Made by a program: the position numbers and the translations under genes. From Actinomycetospora sp. TBRC 11914 (GTDB taxonomy: Bacteria > Actinomycetota > Actinomycetes > Mycobacteriales > Pseudonocardiaceae): a stretch of DNA of 64,000 nt. This document shows, in pieces, positions 1 to 8,678 of the stretch. The notes beneath the pieces are model-generated. The model saw nothing but the letters and a program-made list of their open reading frames with translations. It was not told where the DNA came from and ran no database searches. Each line of letters starts with the position of its first letter. Position 1 is the stretch's first letter. Where the stretch lies: assembly GCF_012933465.1 (NCBI RefSeq), contig NZ_JABBND010000019.1, positions 62,001-126,000 of the forward strand, in the 5' to 3' direction.

Positions 1-1
1 C

Positions 2-922
2 GCCCTCCGCGAGGCCGGCCTGCTCGACGACTTCTTCGCCCTCGCCCGCTTCGACGGGCAGGAGATGCGCCGGCTCGACCCCGCCGGCCGCCTGCTGGCC
101 CACCACCTGCCGGCCGAGGGCGAGACCAGCAGCCCGGAGATCGACCGCGGCCGGCTCCGCGACCTGCTGCTGCGCTCGCTGGAACCCGGCACGGTCCGGT
201 GGGGTCGCACGCTCGCCGCGGTCTCCGGACCGGACGACGGGCCCCGCACCCTGGAGTTCACCGACGGCGGCACCGTCGAGAGCGACCTCGTGATCGGCGC
301 CGACGGCGCCCACTCCCGCATCCGGGCCGCCCTGTCGGGCGCCCGCCCCGGGTACACCGGCGTGGGCTTCCTCGAGGCCTGGTTCGACGACGTCGACACC
401 GCGCACCCGGAGCTGGCCGAGCTCGTCGGCCGGGGCAGCGCGGCGGCCGCCGACGGCACCCGCGGCGTGTTCGCCCAGCGCAACGGCGGCGGCCACCTGC
501 GCGTCTACGTCGTCCAGGGCGTCCCCGCCGACTGGCTCGCGGCGAACGGCCTGTCGACCGCCGACACCGCGGGGATCCGCGCGTACCTGCGCCGCGAGTT
601 CGCCGCCTGGTCGCCGGAGATGGTCCGGCTGGTCACCGAGAACGACGGCCCGTACGTCGACCGCCCCATCCACGCGCTGCCGGTGCCCCACACCTGGGAG
701 CCCTCGGCCACCCTCACCCTGCTCGGCGACGCCGCCCACCTCATGCCGCCGCTGGGAGTCGGGGTCAACCTCGCGATGCTCGACGGCGCCGAGCTGGCGC
801 TCGCCGTCGCCGGCGCGGCCACCGTCGAGGAGGGGCTGCGCGCCTACGAGGCGACGATGCTGCCGCGCTCGGGCGAGACCGCGCGGGCGCTCGAGGGCCG
901 GGCCATCGACCTCACCAGGTGA
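2..922 (+). CDS. FAD-dependent monooxygenase, TetX-like, 5' truncated by window edge
   Basis: The frame is open from base 2, so the N-terminal Rossmann GxGxxG segment lies outside the window. What remains matches class A flavin monooxygenases of the TetX/PHBH type. It has the PEIDRGRLRDLLLRSL segment after the substrate region, a DLVIGADGAHSRIR motif, and the C-terminal FAD motif GDAAHLMPPLGVGVNLAM. It is paralogous to the complete gene at 35744-36862. Such enzymes hydroxylate aromatic or polyketide substrates using NAD(P)H and O2; the substrate here is unknown. It converges on the aldo/keto reductase, and its TGA lies in the left edge of a dispersed palindrome. Confidence 0.85.
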   Translation, partial: ALREAGLLDDFFALARFDGQEMRRLDPAGRLLAHHLPAEGETSSPEIDRGRLRDLLLRSLEPGTVRWGRTLAAVSGPDDGPRTLEFTDGGTVESDLVIGADGAHSRIRAALSGARPGYTGVGFLEAWFDDVDTAHPELAELVGRGSAAAADGTRGVFAQRNGGGHLRVYVVQGVPADWLAANGLSTADTAGIRAYLRREFAAWSPEMVRLVTENDGPYVDRPIHALPVPHTWEPSATLTLLGDAAHLMPPLGVGVNLAMLDGAELALAVAGAATVEEGLRAYEATMLPRSGETARALEGRAIDLTR

Positions 923-989
923 CTTCGTCCCGTGAGCACTTTCTGGTGCCATGACACCAGAAAGTGCTCACGAGGCCGAAGGCCACCTA
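916..989. repeat. Dispersed palindrome family A, copy 1
   Basis: A 74-bp near-palindrome between convergent genes. The inner arms are GTGAGCACTTTCTGGTG (932-948) and its complement (955-971) around a 6-nt loop. The outer arms are AGGTGACTTCG-like on the left and CGAAGGCCACCTA on the right. The plus-strand gene stops inside the left edge, and the minus-strand gene takes its TAG from the right edge. The loop differs from copies 2-4, which carry CGGTATA or CGCTATA. A bidirectional terminator function is inferred. Confidence 0.85.
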
Positions 990-1955
990 CCTGTGGCCGG
1001 CGATCCCCCGCGGCGCGTAGGTCTCGCCGAGCTCGGTGAGCTCGTGCTCGTCGAGCTGCAGGTCCACCGCGGCCACGGCGTCGTGCAGGTGCTCGAGCTT
1101 CGTCGCGCCGATGATGGGCGCGTCCACGACGGGGTTCGCCAGCACCCAGGCCAGCGCGACCTGGGCGCGGCTGACCCCGCGCTTCTCGGCGATCTCGGCG
1201 ACCTTCTCGACGATGTGGCGGTCGGAGTCCTGGTAGAGGGTCTTGCCGAACTCGTCGGTCTCGCCGCGGGTGGTCGACTCATCCCAGTCGCGGGTGAGCT
1301 TGCCGCGCGCGAGCGGGCTCCACGGGATCGACCCGACGCCCTCGTCCGCGCAGAGCGGCAGCATCTCCCGCTCCTCCTCGCGGTAGAGCAGGTTGTAGTG
1401 GTCCTGCATCGTCACGAACCGGGCCCAGCCGTTCGCGTCCTGCAGGTGCAGCGCCTTCGCGAACTGCCACGCGAACATCGACGACGCCCCGATGTAGCGG
1501 GCCTTGCCCGACTTCACGACGTCGTGCAGCGCCTCGAGCGTCTCCTCGAGCGGCGTCTCGGGGTCGAAGCGGTGGATCTGGTAGAGGTCGACGTAGTCCA
1601 TGCCCAGGCGGGACAGCGAGTGGTCGATCCCGGTCATGATCGCCTTGCGGGAGAGCCCCGCACCGTTCGGGCCCGGCCGCATCCGGTTGAAGACCTTGGT
1701 CGCGACGACCATCTCGTCGCGGTCGCCCATCTGGTTCAGCCAGCGGCCGGTGATCTCCTCGGAGGTCCCCTGCGAGTAGACGTCGGCGGTGTCGAAGAAG
1801 TTGATCCCGGCGTCGAGCGCCGCGGAGAAGAAGGGCTTGGCCTCGTCGGACGGCAGCGCCCAGGGCCAGCGGTCGTTCGCCTCGCCGTAGCTCATGGTGC
1901 CCAGACAGATCCGGGAGACGTCCAGGCCGGTCGAGCCGAGCTTCGTGTACTCCAT
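987..1955 (-). CDS. Aldo/keto reductase
   Basis: A 322-aa NADPH-dependent aldo/keto reductase of the (alpha/beta)8-barrel family. The catalytic tetrad is visible: Asp and Tyr in FFDTADVYSQG, Lys in VVATKV, and His in YQIHRFDP. The C-terminal SKLEH-like position reads GATKLEHL, in the cofactor-binding loop. The length is normal for the soluble YajO/Tas-like group. ATG start at the end of the frame. The stop TAG is part of dispersed palindrome copy 1. It lies downstream of the FMO gene on the same strand, separated by about 200 bp that holds two further hairpins. Substrate not predictable. Confidence 0.93.
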   Translation of the reverse strand: MEYTKLGSTGLDVSRICLGTMSYGEANDRWPWALPSDEAKPFFSAALDAGINFFDTADVYSQGTSEEITGRWLNQMGDRDEMVVATKVFNRMRPGPNGAGLSRKAIMTGIDHSLSRLGMDYVDLYQIHRFDPETPLEETLEALHDVVKSGKARYIGASSMFAWQFAKALHLQDANGWARFVTMQDHYNLLYREEEREMLPLCADEGVGSIPWSPLARGKLTRDWDESTTRGETDEFGKTLYQDSDRHIVEKVAEIAEKRGVSRAQVALAWVLANPVVDAPIIGATKLEHLHDAVAAVDLQLDEHELTELGETYAPRGIAGHR

Positions 1956-2005
1956 GGTGTCGGTCTACCCCGCTCCCGCGCGCCCCGCACCCGTCGTCGT
2001 CGTGA

Positions 2006-2058
2006 TGACCGAAGGGCCCCTTCGCTCGACTAGATCGAGCGAAGAGGCCCTTCGGTCA
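2006..2058. repeat. Palindrome family B, copy 1
   Basis: A 53-bp nearly perfect palindrome that runs from TGACCGAAGGGCCCCTTCG to CCCTTCGGTCA around a central TCGACTAGATCGA-like core. It lies between the tandem minus-strand genes FMO and aldo/keto reductase. Both ends read TGA outward, giving a stop codon on each strand. Its GAGCGAAG...CCTTCG core relates it to the units at 2084-2133 and 52605-52685. Likely a terminator hairpin. Confidence 0.7.
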
Positions 2059-2083
2059 GTTCGTGTCCGCGCGCCCGATTCCG

Positions 2084-2133
2084 GCGAAGGGCGCCCCTGG
2101 CCCGTCTATCCGAGCGAAGGTGCCCTTCGCTCG
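2084..2133. repeat. Palindrome family B, copy 2
   Basis: Contains the hairpin GAGCGAAGGTGCCCTTCGCTC (2112-2132) preceded by TCTATCC. The same TCTATCC plus hairpin module recurs at 52636-52662 with one base difference in the stem. An imperfect GAAGGGCGCCCCTGG half lies just upstream. Intergenic, 20 bp from the FMO stop codon. Confidence 0.65.
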
Positions 2134-2152
2134 AGACCCGCCGGGGAGCCGG

Positions 2153-3976
2153 CTACTCCGCGTGGTGCGAGGGCTGAAGGCCGTACACCGGGGTGTCGAT
2201 GCCCTCCTGCCGGGCCTTGAGCTGCAGCGCCAGGTAGAGCGAGTAGTGGCGGCTCTGGTGCAGGTTGCCGCCGTGGAACCACAGGTTGGGCTGCTGGGTG
2301 GGCTTCCACATGTTGCGCTGCTCGCCCTCCCACGGACCCGGGTCCTTGGTGGTGTCGGAGCCCAGACCCCACACCTTCCCGACCCGGTTCGCCATGTCCG
2401 CCCCGATGATGTCGGCCACCGAGGTGATCATCGAGCGGTAGCCGGTCGCGAGCACCACCAGGTCGGCCTCGAGCTCGGTGCCGTCGTCGAGGCGCACGCC
2501 GGTCTCGGTGAACTCGGCGACCTGCCCCTTGACCAGCTTCACCTTGCCCTCGGCGACGAGGTCGGCCGCGCCGACGTCGATGTAGTAGCCCGAGCCGCGT
2601 CGCAGGTACTTCATGAACAGGCCGGACTCGTCGTCGCCGAAGTCGAGGTCGAACCCGGCGTCGCGCAGCCGCTGGTAGAAGTCGGCGTCGCGGACCTTGG
2701 CCTCGTCGTACGCCGGCTTCTGGAAGTCGGCCATGATCCGGTAGGGAAGCGACGCGAAGGTGAGGTCCGCGGTCCGGGTGGTGACGCCGGAGCGCACCGC
2801 CTCCTCGGAGTACAGCCCGCCGAGCGCGAGCTCCATCAGCGTGTCCGACTTGATGATGTGCGTCGACGAGCGCTGCACCATCGTCACGTCGGCGCCGGCC
2901 TCCCAGGCCGCCCCGCAGATGTCGAACGCGGAGTTGTTCGACCCGACGACGACGACCTTCCTGCCCTCGTAGCCCTCCGGCCCGGGGTGCTCCGACGAGT
3001 GCTGGATCTCGCCGCGGAAGCGGTCCATCCCCGGGAACTCGGGCTTGTTCGGCTTGCCCGAGACGCCCATCGCGAAGACCAGCTGCCGCGGGCGGAGCAC
3101 GACCTCCTCGGGCCCGTCGCCGCGGTCGCGCTGGACCCTCACCGTCCACCGGCCCTCGGCCTCGTCGAACTCGGCGGACTCCGCCGTCGTCGAGCCCCAG
3201 TAGTTGATCTCCATGACCCGCGTGTACATCTCGAGCCAGTCGCCGATCTTGTCCTTCGGCGCGAACACCGGCCAGTTGTCCGGGAACGGTAGGTAGGGCA
3301 GGTGGTCGTACCAGACCGGGTCGTGCAGGGCGAGGCTCTTGTACCGCTTGCGCCAGGAGTCGCCGGGCCGCGCGTTGCGCTCCACGACGATCGTCTCGAC
3401 GCCGAGCTGGCGCAGCCGGGCGGCCAGGGCGATCCCGCCCTGCCCGCCGCCGATGATCACCACCTCGGGCTGGCGGGAGTACCCCAGCTCGGCGGCCTCG
3501 CGCTCGCGGCCCTCCTTCCACGTCTCGCGGTCGGGGTCGGCGCCGTGGAACGTGCCCTTCGGGCGGCGCTCGCGCTGGTTCTCCTCGTGGCCCTTGAGCT
3601 CGTCGAGGCTGGTCAGCAGCGTCCACGCCTTGCCGTCGCGCAGCCGCAGGTGACCGGTGCCGCGCCCCACCGCGGTCTCGAACGTCAGCCACGCCTCGTC
3701 GACGCCGTCGGTGGAGGTCGCCTCGCCGCTCACCGCGAAGCCGGTGGGGTCGACCCGGTCGAGGACGGTCCGCAGCAGGTCGGCGACCTCGTCGGTGCCC
3801 TCGACGGTCGTGATGTTCCAGGTGAAGGAGACCAGGTCGCGCCAGTAGCAGTCGGTGTTGAACAGCGCCACCGCGGCCTCGACGTCGCGGGCCGACAGCG
3901 CGTCCTGGAACGCCGACACCCACTGCCCGACGCGGGCCCCCACCTCGCTCCCGGGACGGTCCAGAGTCTGGGTCAC
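2153..3976 (-). CDS. Flavin-containing monooxygenase with N-terminal NTF2/SnoaL-like domain
   Basis: A 607-aa two-domain protein. Residues about 17-125 form an NTF2-like (SnoaL/nuclear-transport-factor) fold with the FNTDCYWRDLVSFTWN segment. From residue 170 on there is a flavin monooxygenase module. Its FAD site is VVIIGGGQGG (172-181). Its NADPH site is VVVVGSNNSAFD (341-352), where the usual second-Rossmann glycine pattern is GSNNSA. The late FAD motif is LVVLATGYRS. This fusion is seen in actinobacterial NAD(P)/FAD-dependent oxidoreductases. It probably oxygenates a ketone, amine or sulfide. The ATG start follows a GGGAGAGG-type Shine-Dalgarno. Monocistronic or followed by the aldo/keto reductase. 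Confidence 0.9.
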   Translation of the reverse strand: MTQTLDRPGSEVGARVGQWVSAFQDALSARDVEAAVALFNTDCYWRDLVSFTWNITTVEGTDEVADLLRTVLDRVDPTGFAVSGEATSTDGVDEAWLTFETAVGRGTGHLRLRDGKAWTLLTSLDELKGHEENQRERRPKGTFHGADPDRETWKEGREREAAELGYSRQPEVVIIGGGQGGIALAARLRQLGVETIVVERNARPGDSWRKRYKSLALHDPVWYDHLPYLPFPDNWPVFAPKDKIGDWLEMYTRVMEINYWGSTTAESAEFDEAEGRWTVRVQRDRGDGPEEVVLRPRQLVFAMGVSGKPNKPEFPGMDRFRGEIQHSSEHPGPEGYEGRKVVVVGSNNSAFDICGAAWEAGADVTMVQRSSTHIIKSDTLMELALGGLYSEEAVRSGVTTRTADLTFASLPYRIMADFQKPAYDEAKVRDADFYQRLRDAGFDLDFGDDESGLFMKYLRRGSGYYIDVGAADLVAEGKVKLVKGQVAEFTETGVRLDDGTELEADLVVLATGYRSMITSVADIIGADMANRVGKVWGLGSDTTKDPGPWEGEQRNMWKPTQQPNLWFHGGNLHQSRHYSLYLALQLKARQEGIDTPVYGLQPSHHAE

Positions 3977-4151
3977 CGCACACCTCTCCCTCGCTCGTGC
4001 GGGCCCGGCGGGCCCCGCGTGCTTCGGTGACCACGGTCACGTGCGCACGCGCGCGCGGCAAGGGTTGCAGCGGTGTTGCGATGCCGGGCAGGGCCGGGCG
4101 TCCCGGATCACACTGGACGTGGAGTGCACTTCAGGTCATAGCGTGGAGTGC

Positions 4152-5972
4152 GTGACCGACTCCGCACCATCCCCCGTCGCTTCGCTCGCCCCGGCGCGAC
4201 GGTGGTGGATCCTCGCCGTCATCGGCGTGGCCCAGCTGATGGTCATCCTCGACAACTCCATCGTGAACATCGCGCTGCCCTCGGCGCAGGCCGACCTCGG
4301 CTTCACCGACGCGCAGCGGCAGTGGGTGGTCACCGCCTACGCGCTGGCCTTCGGCAGCCTGCTGCTGCTCGGCGGGCGGCTCTCCGACCTGTTCGGGCGC
4401 AAGGCGGCGTTCATCACCGGCCTCGTCGGGTTCGCCCTCGCCTCGGGCCTCGGGGGCCTCGCCCCGGGCTTCGGGCTGCTGGTCGGTGCCCGCGCGCTGC
4501 AGGGCGCGTTCGGCGCGCTCCTCGCCCCCGCGGCCCTCTCGCTGCTCACGACGACGTTCCCGTCCGGCCGCGACCGTGCCCGCGCGTTCGGCGTCTTCGC
4601 GACGCTGGCCGGGTCCGGCGCCGCGATCGGGCTCCTGCTGGGCGGCGCGCTCACCGAGTACGTCGACTGGCGCTGGTGCATGTACGTCAACGTCGTCTTC
4701 GCGGTCGTCGCCCTCGTCGGGGCGCTGGTCCTGCTGCCCGCGCACCCGGCGCAGCACCGTCCGCGCCTCGACCTCGCCGGCACCCTCACCGCGTCCGGCG
4801 GGCTGTTCTGCATCGTCTTCGGGTTCGCGACGGCGGAGACCAGCGGCTGGACGTCGTGGGTCGTCTACGTCTTCCTCGCTGCCGGCGTCGTGCTGCTCGC
4901 GGCATTCGTCGCGATCCAGCGGACGGTGACCGCCCCGCTCCTGCCGCTGCGGGTGCTGCTCGACCGGCACCGCGGCGGCTCGTTCCTGACGATCCTCGTG
5001 CTCACCACCGGCATGTTCGGGGTCACGCTCTTCCTGGCCTACGTGCTGCAGCAGGACCTCGGCTTCTCCCCGGTGATGACGGGCGTGGCGATGCTGCCGA
5101 TGGTCGCGGCGATCATGTCCGTGTCGACCTCGGCGCCCGCGCTGCTGCTGCCGCGGATCGGCCCGAAGCCGCTGATCTTCACCGGGCTGCTGCTCGGGGC
5201 CGGCGCGCTGTTCTGGTTCTCGTTCCTCTCCCCCGGCTCCTCGTACGCCGGCAGCGTGCTCGGCCCGCTGATCGTCATGGGCCTGGGCATGGGCACCGCG
5301 ATGTCGACCTCGATCAACACCGCGACGCTCGGCGTGGACCCGCGGGACGCGGGCGTGGCGTCGGCGAGCGTGAACACGATGCAGCAGGTCGGCGGGTCGG
5401 TCGGCACCGCGCTGCTGTCCTCCATCGCGGGCACGGCCACCGCCGCCTCGCTCGCGATCGCCGGCACCTCGCCGCGGACCGCCGCCCTCGCCGGGTACGA
5501 CCGGGCCTTCGTCGTCGCCTCGCTCATCTTCCTCGTCGGCGCGGTGGTGTGCGGGCTGCTGGTGCCCGCCGGCCGGCCGCACGCGACGCCGGCCGCCACG
5601 CGCGCCGGGGACGGTGCCCGCGCGCTGCCCAGTACGGCGGACGACTCCTGGGGCGGCCCGGACAGCGTCCCGACCCCGACCCCGGTCACCGCGCGCACCG
5701 GCGAGGGCGGCCTGGTCGGACGGGTGCTCGACGGCTCCCCCGCCGGCCGGGGCCCGGTCGCGGCCACCGTGACGCTGATCGACGCCAGCGACGGCGCCCA
5801 GGTCGGGCGGGCCCGGACCGCCGCCGACGGCTCCTACTCCCTGTCGGTGCCGCGTCCCGGCGACTACCTGCTCGTCTGCGCGGCACCGGGCGCCCGGCCG
5901 GTGGCCGAGCGGGTGCGCGTGGCGGCGACGGACCTCGCGATCTCCCGCGACCTCTGGGCCCCCGCCGGTTGA
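4152..5972 (+). CDS. MFS drug exporter (14-TM EmrB/QacA type) with C-terminal carboxypeptidase-regulatory-like domain
   Basis: The transporter part (about residues 1-475) has the DHA2 signatures: LDNSIVNIALPSAQADLGF in TM1, the loop motif GRLSDLFGRK, and motif C near GSGAAIGLLLGG. After TM14 and a proline/threonine linker comes a beta-sandwich domain of about 85 aa. That domain carries GLVGRVLDG, ADGSYSLSVPRPGDYLLV and a YxLVCAAPG-like strand typical of carboxypeptidase regulatory-like or Cna-B-like folds. The GTG at 4152 is chosen because a GGAG precedes it; an in-frame GTG at 4143 is possible. The frame stays open far upstream but that part is not protein-like. It converges on the multicopper oxidase with only 4 bp between the stops. 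Confidence 0.88.
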   Translation: MTDSAPSPVASLAPARRWWILAVIGVAQLMVILDNSIVNIALPSAQADLGFTDAQRQWVVTAYALAFGSLLLLGGRLSDLFGRKAAFITGLVGFALASGLGGLAPGFGLLVGARALQGAFGALLAPAALSLLTTTFPSGRDRARAFGVFATLAGSGAAIGLLLGGALTEYVDWRWCMYVNVVFAVVALVGALVLLPAHPAQHRPRLDLAGTLTASGGLFCIVFGFATAETSGWTSWVVYVFLAAGVVLLAAFVAIQRTVTAPLLPLRVLLDRHRGGSFLTILVLTTGMFGVTLFLAYVLQQDLGFSPVMTGVAMLPMVAAIMSVSTSAPALLLPRIGPKPLIFTGLLLGAGALFWFSFLSPGSSYAGSVLGPLIVMGLGMGTAMSTSINTATLGVDPRDAGVASASVNTMQQVGGSVGTALLSSIAGTATAASLAIAGTSPRTAALAGYDRAFVVASLIFLVGAVVCGLLVPAGRPHATPAATRAGDGARALPSTADDSWGGPDSVPTPTPVTARTGEGGLVGRVLDGSPAGRGPVAATVTLIDASDGAQVGRARTAADGSYSLSVPRPGDYLLVCAAPGARPVAERVRVAATDLAISRDLWAPAG

Positions 5973-5976
5973 GGCA

Positions 5977-7527
5977 CTACTCCGGGTCGTTCGGGGTGTC
6001 CGCGCCGGCCCGGTAGGGCGTCGTCACGCCCTCGTACATGAGGTGCGCGACGAGGCCCTGCTTCGGGTGGGCGAGGTTGTGGCAGTGGTCCATCCACAGC
6101 CCCGGGTTGTCGGCGACGAACGCGACGTCGTAGGTCGCGCCGTCGGGCACGTCGAGCGAGTCGATCCACCACGGGCTGCCGGTGGCGGGGACGCCGTCGC
6201 GGGCGAGCACGACGGCGTGGTGGCCGTGCAGGTGCATCGGGTGGACCTCACCGGAGGTGTTGCTGATGCGCATCCGCACCACGTCGCCCTCGCGGACCAT
6301 GAACATGGGCACGTCGGGGTAGAGGTGGCCGTTGATCGTCCAGTAGAGCCCCGGCACCCCGTCGACGAATCCGGGCCGCCGGCCGATGGCGTAGTCGAAG
6401 ACCCGGGTCGGGACGGTCGGGTCGAAGCCGACCGTCACGGGGGTGAGCGGGGTCGGGGTCCCGTAGTGGAGCAGGTCGACGACCGGGGTCGGCGGCGGCG
6501 CCGGCGGCGTCGGCGCTGCTCCTGGCCGCGGGTTCCCGACGACGACCGCCACCCCGCCCAGCTCGACCCGCGCCGGGGCGGTGACCTCGAGGTCGGCCCG
6601 CCCGCCCGCGGTCACCTGGGTGGCGGCGCCGGTGACCGGGGTCGGTCCGCGGACGTCGGTCCCGTCGACGGCGAGGACGCGGTAGGGGGACGCGGACCAC
6701 GCCCGCATCGGGCCGGTGTCGGTGTTGGTCACCCGCACCCGGACGACGCTGCCCGGTGCGGCCGGGACCGCGAGGTCGCCGTCGACCCCGGCCACGGTGC
6801 GCCGGCCGTCGTAGAGGTGCACGAGCGCGGAGACGTCGCTGGCTGACGGCACCGCGGACGTGCCTCGCGGCACGACCACGAACGACCCGAACAGCCCGCC
6901 GCGGACCTGGTCGTCGGCGACCTGGTGGGAGTGGTACCAGAAGCTGCCGGCCTGGTCGGCCCGGAAGCGGTAGACGAACTGCCCGCCGGGCAGCACCGCG
7001 TCCTGGGTGACCCCGGCGACGCCGTCGTCGCCGTTCGGGACGTCGAGGCCGTGCCAGTGCAGGGTCACCCCGCGGGGCACGTCGGCGTTCACCAGCCGGA
7101 CCCGCACCGTCTGGCCCTGCACGGCGCGGATCTCGGGGCCCGGGGTGGTGCCGTTCAGGGTGTAGCCGGTGACGGTCCGCCCGCCCGCGAGCCGCACCGT
7201 CTGGGCGCGGGCGACGAGGGTGACGTCGACGTCGGCGGGGCCATCGGGCAGGCGCAGGGTGTCGACCGGGCGCCCCGTGCCGGCCATCCCCGCCATCCCG
7301 TGGTCGGGCATCAGCGGCGGACCACCGCCGTCGTCGGGGTAGCCCATGTCGGTCACCGACCAGGTGCCCGACGGCAGGCTGGCCGCCCAGGACCAGACGA
7401 TCGGGGCGAGGACCGCCAGCGCGGCCAGGACGGCGACGAGGGTGCGCCGGCGGCTCCGTCGCACCGGGGCGGGAGGGGGTGCGAGCGGGGGCCCGCCCTC
7501 GGGGCGGGCCTCGTCCGTCTCGAGCAC
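5977..7527 (-). CDS. Membrane-anchored multicopper oxidase
   Basis: A 516-aa protein with an N-terminal membrane anchor (about residues 29-50, after RRSRRR) and three cupredoxin domains. Copper ligands are seen at HWHG (157-160), WYHSH (197-201), HPMHLHG (429-435) and HCHNLAHPKQGL (481-492). The type-1 axial position is Leu rather than Met, which in laccases tends to raise the redox potential. A Met-rich segment (DHGMAGMAG, near 75-83) may bind copper. The GTG start has GGGAGGA 6 nt upstream. It probably oxidises Cu(I) or phenolics outside the membrane. It lies 38 bp downstream of a small membrane protein, probably in one operon. Confidence 0.92.
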   Translation of the reverse strand: MLETDEARPEGGPPLAPPPAPVRRSRRRTLVAVLAALAVLAPIVWSWAASLPSGTWSVTDMGYPDDGGGPPLMPDHGMAGMAGTGRPVDTLRLPDGPADVDVTLVARAQTVRLAGGRTVTGYTLNGTTPGPEIRAVQGQTVRVRLVNADVPRGVTLHWHGLDVPNGDDGVAGVTQDAVLPGGQFVYRFRADQAGSFWYHSHQVADDQVRGGLFGSFVVVPRGTSAVPSASDVSALVHLYDGRRTVAGVDGDLAVPAAPGSVVRVRVTNTDTGPMRAWSASPYRVLAVDGTDVRGPTPVTGAATQVTAGGRADLEVTAPARVELGGVAVVVGNPRPGAAPTPPAPPPTPVVDLLHYGTPTPLTPVTVGFDPTVPTRVFDYAIGRRPGFVDGVPGLYWTINGHLYPDVPMFMVREGDVVRMRISNTSGEVHPMHLHGHHAVVLARDGVPATGSPWWIDSLDVPDGATYDVAFVADNPGLWMDHCHNLAHPKQGLVAHLMYEGVTTPYRAGADTPNDPE

Positions 7528-7565
7528 GACCGTCCTCCCGCCCCGCGCCGAGTCGACCTGGCCGG

Positions 7566-8039
7566 TCAGACCTTCGCGGCGTGGGCGCCGGTCGCGGGCT
7601 CGTCGTCCATCGCGGAGGGGGCGCCGGAGGACTTGCGGGCCGCGACGAGCGCGACGACGAGGAGCACGAGGGCGACGACGCCGTGGAGGATGCCGAGCGA
7701 CGGGACCGAGTGCGCGAAGATCCCGAGCGCGACCTGGACGATCACCGCGGCGAACGCCGCGCCGGCCCACGCGACCGCGCCCGGGAACCGGGCGAAGAAC
7801 GACACGACGAACAGCAGCAGCCCGATCACGGGGACGATCATCTGGCCGTTGAGGCCGTGGACGGCGAACCCGAGGACGCCGTCGAAGGCGGTCCCGTCGC
7901 TCTCCATCTGCGCCTTGTCGAGCACGCCGCCGTTCTCGATCCAGGTCGAGAGGCCGAACACGGCCCAGGCGATGGCCGCCGCCTGCACGACGACCTCGAG
8001 GGCCAGCAGGTAGGCCAGGACACGGTAGGTGGCGCGCAT
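7566..8039 (-). CDS. Small four-TM membrane protein (DUF6220-like)
   Basis: A 157-aa protein with four hydrophobic helices: about 6-27, 62-80, 84-105 and 108-128. GFAVHGLNGQM and GILHGVVALVLL carry His-Gly pairs that could face a haem or metal, as in small cytochrome-b-like membrane proteins. The C-terminus is a polar tail. The ATG at 8039 has GGGGGAG 5 nt upstream; a GTG 21 bp further out is less well placed. The position just ahead of the multicopper oxidase suggests a joint role in copper or redox homeostasis at the membrane. The DUF6220 assignment is from memory of the family and is tentative. Confidence 0.75.
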   Translation of the reverse strand: MRATYRVLAYLLALEVVVQAAAIAWAVFGLSTWIENGGVLDKAQMESDGTAFDGVLGFAVHGLNGQMIVPVIGLLLFVVSFFARFPGAVAWAGAAFAAVIVQVALGIFAHSVPSLGILHGVVALVLLVVALVAARKSSGAPSAMDDEPATGAHAAKV

Positions 8040-8274
8040 CGGGACTCCCCCAGATCTCACATGCGGTGGTGATGGCGAGGCCGCCGTGGGTCCTCTGGCC
8101 CAGCGCCACAGGGACGTCCTCGCGCGATAGTTACTCTAAGTCCCCGATGTGGCGCAGGTCTTACCTCTTTCGAGTGAGTCGCCTGGTTCTCGGTGTCGGC
8201 GCGCGATCAGTGACGTGTGCCGCCCCGGGCGGGCACCGCCCGTGGGCGCCGGACGGGATGGGTACCGTCGGGGC

Positions 8275-8604
8275 ATGGCCGACAGCCTCACCGACACGAC
8301 CTCGGTCCCGGATCTCGTCGGGCTCGCCGCGGCGGACGCCCACGATGCCGCGCTCGACGCGCGTCTCCTGGCCGTCCCGCAGAACGCCGCCCACACGGGG
8401 GCCGGGCGCAGCACCGTCACCAATCAGCGTCCGCGCGCGGGAGCCTCCGCCACCCCGGGCGACACCATCTCGATCTGGGTCGACGACCCAGCGGCCGGTC
8501 CCTCCTCGGACGAGGGTCCCGACGACGACGGCTCGGGCGGCGGGGGCGGCGGCTCGCGCGTCCCCGACGGCCCGAAGCCGACCCCGACGGCGGGCGCCGC
8601 CTAG
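8275..8604 (+). CDS. Small PASTA-domain protein
   Basis: A 109-aa protein. Residues about 9-70 form one PASTA unit: VPDLVGLAAADAHDAALDARLL, the typical entry into the domain, then PRAGASATPGDTISIWV, which matches the closing strand. The rest is an acidic, glycine-rich tail (a DDDGSGGGGGGS-like run) and a Pro/Thr end. It has no signal peptide or TM helix, so it is cytosolic or a fragment of an ancestral PknB-like receptor. ATG start. Two TAG codons follow each other at 8602-8607, the second belonging to the dispersed palindrome. Divergent from the multicopper oxidase operon. Function unknown. Confidence 0.75.
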   Translation: MADSLTDTTSVPDLVGLAAADAHDAALDARLLAVPQNAAHTGAGRSTVTNQRPRAGASATPGDTISIWVDDPAAGPSSDEGPDDDGSGGGGGGSRVPDGPKPTPTAGAA

Positions 8605-8678
8605 TAGGTGGCCTTCGGCCTCGTGAGCACTAAGTGCCGCTATACCGACATTTAGTGCTCACGGGCCGGAGGCACCTA
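8605..8678. repeat. Dispersed palindrome family A, copy 2
   Basis: Reads TAGGTGGCCTTCGGCCTCG, then GTGAGCACTAAGTG, CCGCTATACCG, and the complementary half, ending in CACCTA. Both ends carry TAG in the outward-reading sense: TAG at 8605 follows the PASTA stop, and the TAG at 8678-8676 is the stop of the minus-strand Dabb gene. Located between convergent genes. Confidence 0.9.

Noticed and set aside
4131-5582. Glu/Gly/Arg-rich minus frame of 483 codons in the MFS gene
   Set aside because: Complementary-frame artefact; the MFS frame has clear transporter motifs.
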